Origin: an uncultured Gemella sp. | Lineage (GTDB): Bacteria > Bacillota > Bacilli > Staphylococcales > Gemellaceae | Assembly (NCBI GenBank): GCA_938038035.1 | Contig: CALHQV010000232.1 | Coordinates: forward strand, 1 to 9,588 | Length of the DNA stretch: 9,588 nt | Direction of reading: 5' to 3' | Shown here: positions 1-6,279 of the stretch, piece after piece | Position numbering within the stretch: position 1 is the first letter of the stretch | How the letters are laid out: the number at the start of each line of letters is the position of its first letter | The notes under the pieces: generated by a model | The model's database searches: none | Told to the model about the DNA's origin: nothing | What the model saw: the letters and a program-made list of their open reading frames with translations, nothing else | Translations under genes and position numbers: made by a program

Positions 1-2
1 TT

Positions 3-713
3 AAAGGTGAAGAATTCGAAACAGAATATCCAATGCCTAACTTTGACAGAGTTGAGCCAAACCCAGCTGTTAAAGATTTAAGCAAAGCTAAAATCGCTTT
101 AGTTACTTCTGGTGGTATTGTTCCAAAAGGAAATCCAGATCACATCGAATCATCTTCTGCATCTAAATATGGTGAATATTCATTAGAAGGATTCACTGAT
201 TTAACTGATGCAACTCACGAAACAGCTCACGGTGGATACGACCCAGTATACGCTAACGAAGATGCTGACCGTGTATTACCTGTAGACGTAATGAGAGAAT
301 TCGTTAAAGAAGGTAAAGTAGGAAGCTTACACGAAAAATTCTATACTACAGTAGGTAACGGTACTGCCGTAGCTAGTGCTGTAGGATTCGCTAAAGAATA
401 TGCACAAAAATTAGTAGCCGACGGAGTAGATGCTGTAATTTTAACTTCTACTTGAGGAACTTGTACTCGTTGCGGTGCAACGATGGTAAAAGAAATTGAG
501 AGAGCGGGTATACCTGTGGTTCACATGTGTACAGTAGTACCGATTTCTCTAACAGTTGGAGCTAACAGAATCGTTCCAACTATCGCAATCCCTCACCCAC
601 TAGGAAATCCAAAACTAGAAGCGGATGAAGAGAAAAAATTAAGACGTGGACTTGTAGAAAAAGCATTACATGCTTTAACTGTAGAAGTTGACGGTCAAAC
701 AGTATTCGAATAA
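3..713 (+). CDS. grdB: Glycine reductase complex protein B, gamma subunit (selenoprotein GrdB), 5'-truncated, TGA read as selenocysteine
   Basis: This is the C-terminal 236 residues of GrdB, the substrate-binding selenoprotein of protein B. In this family GrdB works with the pyruvoyl GrdE subunits: glycine forms a Schiff base and the carboxymethyl group passes through the GrdB selenocysteine to selenoprotein A. The reading frame enters at base 3, so the N-terminus lies before the window. Family-typical stretches are seen, including VTSGGIVPKGNPDHIESSSA, ETAHGGYDPVYAN and VVPISLTVGANRIVP. The frame meets TGA at 453-455 and continues unbroken in the same frame to TAA at 711-713, giving STUGTCTRCGATMVKEIE, the U-x-x-C-x-x-C active-site signature. 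The TGA is 86 codons from the C-terminus, as I recall for characterised GrdB (Sec near 350 of about 436). A hairpin follows directly. GrdF or GrdH (sarcosine or betaine) are alternatives, but the sequence and the adjacent grdC-grdD favour grdB. The ATG at 483 is internal, not a start. Confidence 0.95.
453..488 (+). promoter_or_regulatory. Selenocysteine codon with bacterial SECIS hairpin in grdB
   Basis: TGA at 453-455 is followed by a 7-bp perfect stem, TCGTTGC (467-473) with GCAACGA (477-483), closed by the three-base loop GGT (474-476). A weaker 3-bp lower helix can form between TAC (464-466) and GTA (486-488). The apical GGU begins 18 nt after the UGA, which fits the known bacterial SECIS layout: a short hairpin inside the coding region with a GU-containing loop recognised by SelB. 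The hairpin also encodes the conserved TRCGAT residues, so it is constrained at both RNA and protein level. SelB binding is inferred, not seen. Confidence 0.85.
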
Positions 714-722
714 TAAAGAAAG

Positions 723-770
723 AAAGGGGAGCTGAGGGTATATTTATACCCTCAGCACAATATAGCTATG
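723..770 (+). promoter_or_regulatory. Structured ribosome binding site of grdC: Shine-Dalgarno, 11-bp hairpin, start codon
   Basis: The only good Shine-Dalgarno between grdB and grdC is AAAGGGGAG at 723-731, about 37 nt before the ATG at 768. Between them lies a perfect 11-bp hairpin: GCTGAGGGTAT (731-741), loop ATTT (742-745), ATACCCTCAGC (746-756). When folded, only 11 nt (757-767) separate the hairpin base from the ATG, which would bring the Shine-Dalgarno to near-functional distance. No purine-rich site lies directly before the ATG (ACAATATAGCT). There is no T-run after the hairpin, so it is not an intrinsic terminator. A role in translation, or in processing and stability of the intercistronic RNA, is inference. 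Confidence 0.6.
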
Positions 771-2291
771 AATTATCCAGTATTTAAGGGAGCAGGATAC
801 ATTCTTGTTCACACACCAGATATGATAGTAAGAAATGGATCGACTGCTTCTGTAGAGAGAGTAACAAATCCAGATTCAGAGTTTTTAAAAGAAGTAAATA
901 ACCATATTCGTACATATGAAGAAGTAGTAAATTATTTACCAAACCAAGTGTATATCGGAAATAAAACTCCTGAAGAATTAAAGGCTTATCCAATGCCTTG
1001 GTATGACATTAAAGATGAACAAGGTCAACGACACGGGAAATTTGGACAAATTGTCCCACAAGATGAGTTTATAGCATTAATGAAACTTTGTGATGCTTTT
1101 GACTTAGTTAAACTATCAGAAGAGTTTGTAGCCGACGTTCGTCCTAAAATAGAGGAAAACTTCAAAGAGCTAGCTCCTTTATTCGAAAAATTAGAAGGAT
1201 CTGACTTAAGTGATAATGAAGAAGGATTTGAAGACTTAGTTCACGAAGGTAAAGTTGTGGGTTATGTTAAGAAAGCTCACGATGTTGATGTGAACTTAAA
1301 TGCTCACGTTATCTTTGAAAACTTAGTTGTTAAAGCATCTGGAGTTATTGCTGCATTAGAATTATTACGTAATTCTGGTGTTAACCCAGCTGACATTGAC
1401 TATGTTGTAGAATGTTCTGAAGAAGCTTGTGGAGATATTAACCAACGTGGTGGTGGTAACTTTGCTAAAGCAATTGCAGAAGTTTCAGGGCTAGTTAACG
1501 CTACTGGATCTGACTTAAGAGGTTTCTGTGCTGCACCAACTCACGCATTAATTAGTGCTTCATCTTTAGTAAAAGCTGGAGTATACAAAAATGTATTAGT
1601 AGTTGCTGGTGGAGCAAGTGCTAAATTAGGTATGAATGGTAAAGACCATGTTAAAAAAGGTCTTCCAGTTCTAGAAGATGTTCTAGGTGGATTCGCTGTT
1701 CTTATTAGTGAAAATGATGGAGTAAATCCAATCATTAGAACTGATATGGTCGGAAAACACAACGTAGGAACAGGATCTTCACCACAAGCTGTAATGGGAG
1801 CTTTAGTAGCTGATCCATTAGACAAAGCTAAATTGAAAATTACAGATGTTGATGTATTCTCTGTAGAGATGCAAAACCCAGACATTACAAAAGCTGCTGG
1901 AGCAGGTAACGTTCCAGAAGCTAACTACAAAATGATTGCAGCATTGGCGGCAATGCGTGGAGATATTGAGAAAAAAGAACTTAAATCATTTATCGAAGCT
2001 AAAGGTTTACCTGGTTGGGCTCCGACACAAGGACACATTCCTTCAGGAGTACCGTATGTAGGGTTCTTAATCGATGACTTAACAAAAGGTGATAAAAACC
2101 GTGCTATGATCATAGGTAAAGGTAGTCTATTCTTAGGAAGAATGACAAACTTATTTGATGGAGTATCTTTTGTAGTTGAAAGAAATAGTGGTGCTGTAGA
2201 AGGAGAATCTGCAGGAATTTCTAAAGATGAAATCAGAAAAATTATAGCAGAATCAATGAGAAAAATTTCCCAAGAAATGTTAGAAGAATAG
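768..2291 (+). CDS. grdC: Glycine reductase complex protein C, beta subunit (GrdC)
   Basis: GrdC is the larger subunit of protein C, which receives the carboxymethyl-selenoether from selenoprotein A and, with GrdD, releases acetyl phosphate. The 507 residues match the usual length of about 510. The N-terminus (MNYPVFKGAGYILVHTPDM, then NPDSEFLKE and PNQVYIGN) is the characteristic GrdC opening and fixes the start at 768, since no ATG lies between the grdB stop and this codon. The middle shows the resemblance to beta-ketoacyl-ACP synthase III (FabH) and thiolase folds: EEACGDINQRGGGNFAKA with Cys221, and LRGFCAAPTHALISASS with Cys254 and His259. A Gly-rich segment VVAGGASAKLGM follows. Which cysteine reacts is not settled by the sequence. 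The gene lies 54 bp after grdB behind a structured ribosome binding site and 10 bp before grdD, so the three are surely one transcript. The protein is cytoplasmic, with no signal peptide or membrane segment. Confidence 0.95.
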   Translation: MNYPVFKGAGYILVHTPDMIVRNGSTASVERVTNPDSEFLKEVNNHIRTYEEVVNYLPNQVYIGNKTPEELKAYPMPWYDIKDEQGQRHGKFGQIVPQDEFIALMKLCDAFDLVKLSEEFVADVRPKIEENFKELAPLFEKLEGSDLSDNEEGFEDLVHEGKVVGYVKKAHDVDVNLNAHVIFENLVVKASGVIAALELLRNSGVNPADIDYVVECSEEACGDINQRGGGNFAKAIAEVSGLVNATGSDLRGFCAAPTHALISASSLVKAGVYKNVLVVAGGASAKLGMNGKDHVKKGLPVLEDVLGGFAVLISENDGVNPIIRTDMVGKHNVGTGSSPQAVMGALVADPLDKAKLKITDVDVFSVEMQNPDITKAAGAGNVPEANYKMIAALAAMRGDIEKKELKSFIEAKGLPGWAPTQGHIPSGVPYVGFLIDDLTKGDKNRAMIIGKGSLFLGRMTNLFDGVSFVVERNSGAVEGESAGISKDEIRKIIAESMRKISQEMLEE

Positions 2292-2301
2292 GGGTGATAC
2301 T

Positions 2302-3444
2302 ATGAGTAAACAAGTTATATCAGAAGTATTGCTAGAAGTAGCTAATGCCATTGAAACAGGTAACTTTGGTAAAAAATTAAAAGTTGGTTTAACAACTTTA
2401 GGAAGTGAACATGGTTTCGAGAATATACTACAAGGTGCAATATTAGCTAAAAATCCTGTATTCGACATAGTTTTAATAGGTAAGGGACATGAAGATTTCG
2501 AATCTTATGAAGCTAAAGATGAAGATGAAGCTCACAAAATTATGGAAGACCTATTAGATAAAGGGGAAATAGCTTCTTGTGTAACTATGCATTATAATTT
2601 CCCTATCGGTGTATCTACAGTAGGTAGAGTTATTACACCTGCTAGAGGTACTGAAATGCTTCTTGCAACAACAACAGGGACTTCAGCTACTAATAGAGTT
2701 GAAGCAATGGTAAGAAATACACTTTATGGTATTGCAACTGCTAAATCACTTGGAAAATCTAATCCTACTGTTGGTATAGCGAATGTTGAAGGTGCTAGAC
2801 AAGTTGAAAAAGTTCTATTAGATCTTAAAGGAAATGGTTATGAATTTGAATTTGCAACATCTCAAAGAGCAGATGGTGGTTCTGTAATGAGAGGTAATGA
2901 CTTACTTATGGGAACTCCTGATGTTATGGTTGTTGATTCATTAACTGGTAACTTATTCATGAAAGTATTCTCGGCATTTACTACTGGTGGAGATTATGAA
3001 GCTAGTGGATTTGGATATGGACCTGGTGTGGGAGAAGACTATGATAGAAGAATTTTAATCTTATCAAGAGCATCTGGTTCACCTGTTGTAGCTAATGCAT
3101 TGAAATATGCTTATGAAGTAGCAAAAGGCAAAGTAAATGAAATAGCAAGACAAGAATTTGAAAAAGCTAATAAAGCTAAACTAGATGAATTCATTTCTAA
3201 ATTGAAAGTTAAAAAAGAAGGCTCAGCTACAACTGAAGAAGTTAAAATGCCAGAAAAAGAAGTAGTTACTGCACAAATCTCTGGAATTGATATTCTAGAT
3301 CTTGAAGATGCAACTAAGTTACTTTGGAAAAATGGAGTATACGCTGAGAGCGGAATGGGATGTACTGGACCAATCGTTTTAGTAAATCCTGATAAGAAAG
3401 ATTCAGCAGAAGAAATTCTTAAAAAAGAAGGGCTTATTTCATAA
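2302..3444 (+). CDS. grdD: Glycine reductase complex protein C, alpha subunit (GrdD)
   Basis: GrdD is the acetyl-transferring subunit of protein C. In the characterised clostridial enzyme a C-terminal cysteine (Cys359) carries the acetyl thioester that is split by phosphate to acetyl phosphate, which acetate kinase can use to make ATP. Here the equivalent is Cys354 in AESGMGCTGPIVLVNP, 27 residues from the end of a 380-residue protein of normal length. The body resembles PlsX/phosphate acyltransferase folds: LKVGLTTLGSEHG near residue 26, a GTSATNRVEAMVRN block near residue 131, and TPDVMVVDSLTGNLFMK near residue 210. An acidic/Lys-rich linker (about residues 285-325) precedes the cysteine segment. 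The start at 2302 follows the grdC stop by 10 bp with AGGGGTGAT as Shine-Dalgarno, so it is co-translated. A strong terminator at 3505-3553 makes this the last gene of the operon. Codons look less biased to C-ending AAC/CAC than in grdB and grdC. Confidence 0.95.
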   Translation: MSKQVISEVLLEVANAIETGNFGKKLKVGLTTLGSEHGFENILQGAILAKNPVFDIVLIGKGHEDFESYEAKDEDEAHKIMEDLLDKGEIASCVTMHYNFPIGVSTVGRVITPARGTEMLLATTTGTSATNRVEAMVRNTLYGIATAKSLGKSNPTVGIANVEGARQVEKVLLDLKGNGYEFEFATSQRADGGSVMRGNDLLMGTPDVMVVDSLTGNLFMKVFSAFTTGGDYEASGFGYGPGVGEDYDRRILILSRASGSPVVANALKYAYEVAKGKVNEIARQEFEKANKAKLDEFISKLKVKKEGSATTEEVKMPEKEVVTAQISGIDILDLEDATKLLWKNGVYAESGMGCTGPIVLVNPDKKDSAEEILKKEGLIS

Positions 3445-3504
3445 TTTGAAACAGAAATAACGGTTTCTTAGAGAAGGAAAAGCCATATGGTTTAAACAAT
3501 TAAT

Positions 3505-3553
3505 AAAAACCCTTTTTATTGGATAAAACTCTTTCCAATAAAGAGGGTTTTTT
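3505..3553 (+). terminator. Rho-independent terminator of the grd operon
   Basis: A near-perfect 18-bp stem joins AAAACCCTTTTTATTGGA (3506-3523) to TCCAATAAAGAGGGTTTT (3534-3551), with one G-U wobble and a 10-nt loop. The 3' arm runs into a T-run ending at 3553. It lies about 60 bp after grdD. Confidence 0.9.
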
Positions 3554-3647
3554 ATGTAGTTAGTAATATGAGGTTACAAAATTTTGCGAGTACATGAAAG
3601 TAATATCGTTGTATTAATTATTTTAAAAATTATGATATAAGAAAAAT

Positions 3648-3676
3648 TTGATTAAATTATATTCTCACGTTATAAT
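3648..3676 (+). promoter_or_regulatory. Sigma-A type promoter of the permease gene
   Basis: The -35 box TTGATT (3648-3653) and a consensus -10 box TATAAT (3671-3676) are separated by exactly 17 bp. Transcription would start near 3683, giving a leader of about 70 nt. It lies after the grd terminator, so the permease can be expressed independently. Confidence 0.8.
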
Positions 3677-3709
3677 AGATTGTTGTTAGATTTAATAAGA
3701 GAAGGATTG

Positions 3710-3741
3710 TTAGAATGTATTAGTGATTCTAATGAAAGGAG
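3710..3741 (+). promoter_or_regulatory. Leader hairpin and Shine-Dalgarno of the permease gene
   Basis: TTAGAAT (3710-3716) and ATTCTAA (3726-3732) form a perfect 7-bp inverted repeat with a 9-nt loop. The Shine-Dalgarno AAAGGAG (3735-3741) begins only 2 nt later and lies 12 nt from the ATG at 3754. The repeat is in the transcribed leader, so it could be an RNA hairpin affecting ribosome access or an operator. The sequence does not decide which. Confidence 0.4.
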
Positions 3742-3753
3742 AATTTTTTATTA

Positions 3754-5124
3754 ATGCAAATATTTAGAAAAAAAACACTAGAAAGGGTACTTGGAGAAAG
3801 TGGTGAGAAGACCCTGAGGCCAACGTTAAGAACTATGGATCTTATCCTACTTGGTATAGGTTCTGTTATTGGTTCTGGTATACTGGTACTAACAGGTGAA
3901 GCAGCATCTAAAGCTGGGCCATCAGTAATATTCTCGTTTTTAATCGCGGGCTTAGCTTGTGGACTCACGGCTTTATGTTATGCAGAGTTATCTTCTACTA
4001 TCCCATCAAGTGGAAGTGTTTATACGTATAGCTATATTACACTAGGAGAGGTTGTAGCGCATTGTATGGGTTGGCTTTTAGCCGGAAGTTATATTATAGC
4101 AGGAGCTGCCATAGCTAATGGCTGGTCAAGTTATTTTAAATCTTTATTAGAAGGATTTGGAATAATACTACCAAAGGAATTTACAACCCTACCAAGTGAA
4201 GGTGGATATGGTAATATTTTAGCGATTAGTGTAGTTATACTAATAATGATAGTCTTATTTAAAGGAACAAATAGTGGTAAGTTCGTGAATAATTTAATGG
4301 TTGCCGTTAAGATTATTGTTATTTTACTATTCGTTCTTGTAGGTATGTTCTATGTTACGCCTACGAATTGGACTGATAATTTTGCGCCACAAGGAATGTC
4401 AGGGATAATGATAGGAGCGACAACAGTGTTCTTCGCGTATTTAGGTTTTGATACTATTTCAACTTCAGCGGAAGAGACTGTAAACCCTCAAAAAGCTTTA
4501 CCTAGAGCTATTATTATTACACTATTAATTTGTACGGTATTTTATATTATTGTTTGTTTAGTAATAACAGGAATGGTGCCATTTAACCAATTAGGAAAAG
4601 GTGATGCACTAGCGTATGTTCTTGGAGTAGTTGGGCAAGATAAGGTAGCTGGAATTGTTTCTTTAGGAGCGGTAATTGGTCTTTTATCTGGTCCATTAGG
4701 AACAATGTTTGCTGCTGTAAGAATATTATTTACGATGAGTAGAGATGGTCTATTACCGAAAAAATTATCAGCATTAAATAAAAGTGGTGTTCCAGGTCCA
4801 ACAACAATTGGTGTTGGTTTATTAATGGCAATCTTAACTGGTTTCTTACCTTTAGGTCAATTAGCAGATTTAGCTAATGTCTCTTACATAATAGCGTTTA
4901 TGTTGGTAAGTTATTCAATGTTTGTTATCAGAAGAGAGTATCCTAATGTGAAGCGTGGATTTACTATGCCGGGGATGCCTTATTTACCAATAATATCAAT
5001 ATTGTTATTTATCGTACTATTATATGGTATTCAATTTTCAACATGGATAATTTTTGGGTGTTGGATTTTAGTAGGTTTAGTAATTTATTTTGCTTATTCT
5101 GTAAATCATAGCAAAGAAAAATAA
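3754..5124 (+). CDS. APC-superfamily amino-acid permease (cationic amino acid transporter-like family)
   Basis: A 456-residue polytopic membrane protein, the usual size for a 12-helix APC transporter. APC motifs are clear: GIGSVIGSGI at residues 34-43, the unwound TM1 that binds the substrate backbone; GFDTISTSAEETVNP at 231-245, followed by LPRAII; and SRDGLLPKK at 329-337. These, and the short hydrophilic N-terminus ending in LRPTLRTMD, match the CAT-like branch (YfnA/YhdG/BcaP relatives), a family of proton-coupled amino-acid uptake systems. The substrate cannot be read from the sequence. Lying directly after grdBCD, it might import glycine or another amino acid for Stickland-type fermentation, but it has its own promoter and is not in the same operon. 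The start at 3754 is chosen for the AAAGGAG 12 nt upstream, a slightly long spacing with no better ATG nearby. The gene ends at a terminator shared with the convergent relP gene. Confidence 0.9.
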   Translation: MQIFRKKTLERVLGESGEKTLRPTLRTMDLILLGIGSVIGSGILVLTGEAASKAGPSVIFSFLIAGLACGLTALCYAELSSTIPSSGSVYTYSYITLGEVVAHCMGWLLAGSYIIAGAAIANGWSSYFKSLLEGFGIILPKEFTTLPSEGGYGNILAISVVILIMIVLFKGTNSGKFVNNLMVAVKIIVILLFVLVGMFYVTPTNWTDNFAPQGMSGIMIGATTVFFAYLGFDTISTSAEETVNPQKALPRAIIITLLICTVFYIIVCLVITGMVPFNQLGKGDALAYVLGVVGQDKVAGIVSLGAVIGLLSGPLGTMFAAVRILFTMSRDGLLPKKLSALNKSGVPGPTTIGVGLLMAILTGFLPLGQLADLANVSYIIAFMLVSYSMFVIRREYPNVKRGFTMPGMPYLPIISILLFIVLLYGIQFSTWIIFGCWILVGLVIYFAYSVNHSKEK

Positions 5125-5136
5125 TTTGATAATAAA

Positions 5137-5183
5137 ATAAAAAAGCTTGGATATTAGTTATGTCTAATATCCAAGTTCTTTTT
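5137..5183. terminator. Bidirectional terminator between the permease and relP
   Basis: CTTGGATATTAG (5146-5157) and CTAATATCCAAG (5164-5175) form a perfect 12-bp stem with loop TTATGT. A T-rich tail (5176-5183) follows on the plus strand. The A-run at 5139-5144 supplies a T-run on the minus strand, so both convergent genes stop here. The tail overlaps the relP stop codon by two bases. Confidence 0.9.
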
Positions 5184-5874
5184 ATAAGTATTGTGAATCG
5201 TCTTCTATTATTTCTTTAACCTTTTGCATTTGGTTGTCTAGTTTAGCACTTATCTCCGCACAGAGTTGAAGACGACGCTCTATTTCTTTTTCTTTCTCTT
5301 CACTTAGATTTTTCTTGTATCTAAGTTTGTGTTCTAAGCTTGCCCAGAAATCCATAGCTATTGTTCTAAATTGAACTTCAACAGCAACGTGTTCTACTTT
5401 ATCTGATAAGAAGATTGGTACCTTAACGATAAGGTGGTAACTTCTATAGCCATTTTCTTTGTGGTTTTTAATATAGTCTTTCTCGGCTATAACTGTAAGG
5501 TCATCTTGTTGTTTTAGCGCATCGACAAGTTTATAAACATCGTTTTTGAATGAACATATAACACGAACACCTGCAACATCATAGATATTTTCTTTTATTG
5601 TATCTATGTCAAAAGGTAAGTCTAAACGTTTAAGCTTGTTCATTAAACTCATTGGTGTCTTCAGTCTAGTGTTTACAGATTCGATGGGGTTGCTTTCACC
5701 ATGAAGAGAAAACTCTTTATCGAATACATTTAGTTTTGTTTCAATTTCAAGCATAGCACATTCATAGTGCATAAATAATTCTACATAAGGTTCTAATTCA
5801 TTTATTAATAATGAACTATCATTTTCCATAGAAAACAATTGATCTGTTAGTTTTTCAATTTGTGTTTTTTTCAT
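5182..5874 (-). CDS. relP: Small alarmone synthetase, RelP-like (p)ppGpp synthetase (GTP pyrophosphokinase)
   Basis: A single-domain (p)ppGpp synthetase that transfers pyrophosphate from ATP to GTP or GDP. It lacks the hydrolase and regulatory domains of long Rel enzymes. Numbered from the preferred start (230 aa), it shows HGESNPIE (58-65), DVAGVRVICSF (99-109), the substrate-binding NGYRSYH (141-147), and EVQFRT (166-171) with the catalytic glutamate, followed by AMDFWASLEHKLRYK. A charged helical C-terminus follows. HG-NPIE and DFWASLEHK resemble B. subtilis YwaC (RelP) more than YjbM (RelQ), and the usual relQ partner (NAD kinase) is absent, so RelP is preferred; RelQ is possible. On the minus strand the Shine-Dalgarno AAAGTGAG (5883-5890) is 8 nt from the ATG at 5874 but only 2 nt from an ATG at 5880, so 5874 is chosen. 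Small synthetases are typically induced by cell-envelope stress. I see no convincing promoter. The gene is monocistronic. Confidence 0.9.
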   Translation of the reverse strand: MKKTQIEKLTDQLFSMENDSSLLINELEPYVELFMHYECAMLEIETKLNVFDKEFSLHGESNPIESVNTRLKTPMSLMNKLKRLDLPFDIDTIKENIYDVAGVRVICSFKNDVYKLVDALKQQDDLTVIAEKDYIKNHKENGYRSYHLIVKVPIFLSDKVEHVAVEVQFRTIAMDFWASLEHKLRYKKNLSEEKEKEIERRLQLCAEISAKLDNQMQKVKEIIEDDSQYL

Positions 5875-6068
5875 ATACATATCTCACTTTATTGTTTAAT
5901 ATAATTTTATCATAAATCTCTCTATTAAAATATAGTTTAAGTGGTAAAAAAATAAATATTTTAGGTTGAAGTGAACTTTTTGAATATCATTTTTAATTAC
6001 CGGTGTATTGGGAAAAGTGGAACTGTATTATAAATTCTATTGTCTAAAAATTGCTACAGAAGTATATG

Positions 6069-6094
6069 TTAACCTTTATTAACCTTGATATAAT
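6069..6094 (+). promoter_or_regulatory. Possible upstream nrdD promoter with tandem TTAACCTT repeats
   Basis: TTAACCTT occurs at 6069-6076 and again at 6079-6086, a direct repeat with a 10-bp period, followed by TATAAT at 6089-6094. No good -35 box is present: the repeats occupy the place where it would lie. Tandem repeats on one DNA face overlapping the -35 region are typical of promoters driven by response regulators. Transcription would start near 6101. The assignment rests on pattern alone. Confidence 0.35.
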
Positions 6095-6158
6095 AATGTT
6101 TTTTAATTATTTTCTAAAAAACAGTGGAGCTAAAAAAATTCACAATTTGGCTAAACGG

Positions 6159-6230
6159 CTATCTTATAACGTTTATAAATTTCCCGGAAATAAAAACTAT
6201 AGACAGGGAAATTTTTTTGGGATAAGATAG
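6159..6230 (+). promoter_or_regulatory. Two-block inverted repeat in the nrdD leader, terminator-like at its core
   Basis: The inner stem pairs AAATTTCCC (6177-6185) with GGGAAATTT (6206-6214) across a 20-nt loop and runs into a T-run (6212-6218), as in an intrinsic terminator. The outer stem pairs CTATCTTAT (6159-6167) with ATAAGATAG (6222-6230), nine perfect pairs, nested almost concentrically with the inner stem. If RNA starts upstream, it could attenuate nrdD or end a short RNA of about 115 nt. As DNA, its right arm covers the -35 position of the TATAAT at 6234, so it could instead be an operator. Confidence 0.45.
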
Positions 6231-6233
6231 TAT

Positions 6234-6239
6234 TATAAT
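6234..6239 (+). promoter_or_regulatory. Probable proximal -10 box of nrdD
   Basis: A consensus TATAAT lies 40 bp before the start codon. The 17-bp-spaced -35 position (6211-6216) is ATTTTT, a poor match, and no extended -10 TG is present. If used, the promoter probably needs an activator or is controlled through the inverted repeat that covers its -35 region. Confidence 0.4.
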
Positions 6240-6279
6240 GTTTTTATGAATCTAAAATTATATAGAAATGAGGGATAAC

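Larger units (their letters stand above)
3445..3753. other. Intergenic region between the grd operon and the permease gene
   Basis: This 309-bp stretch holds no gene. It contains the grd operon terminator (3505-3553), about 90 bp of AT-rich sequence with no feature I recognise (3554-3647), then a sigma-A promoter (3648-3676) and a leader of about 70 nt with one hairpin (3710-3732) before the permease Shine-Dalgarno. A tiny ORF (ATG GTT TAA at 3487) after a GGA-rich stretch is too short to count. Confidence 0.75.
5875..6279. other. Divergent intergenic region between relP and nrdD
   Basis: About 400 bp without a coding region. Bases 5883-5890 are the relP Shine-Dalgarno (minus strand). AT-rich DNA at 5900-6060 shows no clear sigma-A promoter in either direction. 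From 6069 on it carries a tandem TTAACCTT repeat beside a TATAAT box, a two-block inverted repeat at 6159-6230, a second TATAAT at 6234-6239, and the nrdD Shine-Dalgarno at 6270-6275. I looked for paired NrdR boxes, FNR sites and a complete Rex site and found none. A lone Rex-like half-site, TTCACAA, is at 6139-6145. Confidence 0.6.

Noticed and set aside
33..713. Two separate ORFs, 33-455 and 483-713, or a grdB pseudogene with a nonsense mutation
   Set aside because: Both are in one frame, the TGA falls exactly at the known selenocysteine site, and a SECIS hairpin follows.
731..756. Intrinsic terminator between grdB and grdC
   Set aside because: The hairpin is followed by ACAATATAG, not a T-run, and the operon continues.
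1541..1885. Minus-strand open frame of 114 codons inside grdC
   Set aside because: It lies wholly under a strongly supported gene, has no Shine-Dalgarno and resembles no protein I know.
6139..6145. Rex redox-regulator site upstream of nrdD
   Set aside because: Only one half-site (TTCACAA) is present. The partner half at the expected distance does not match.
6268..6279. nrdD start at ATG 6268
   Set aside because: This ATG is part of the Shine-Dalgarno region for the ATG at 6280 and has no ribosome binding site of its own.
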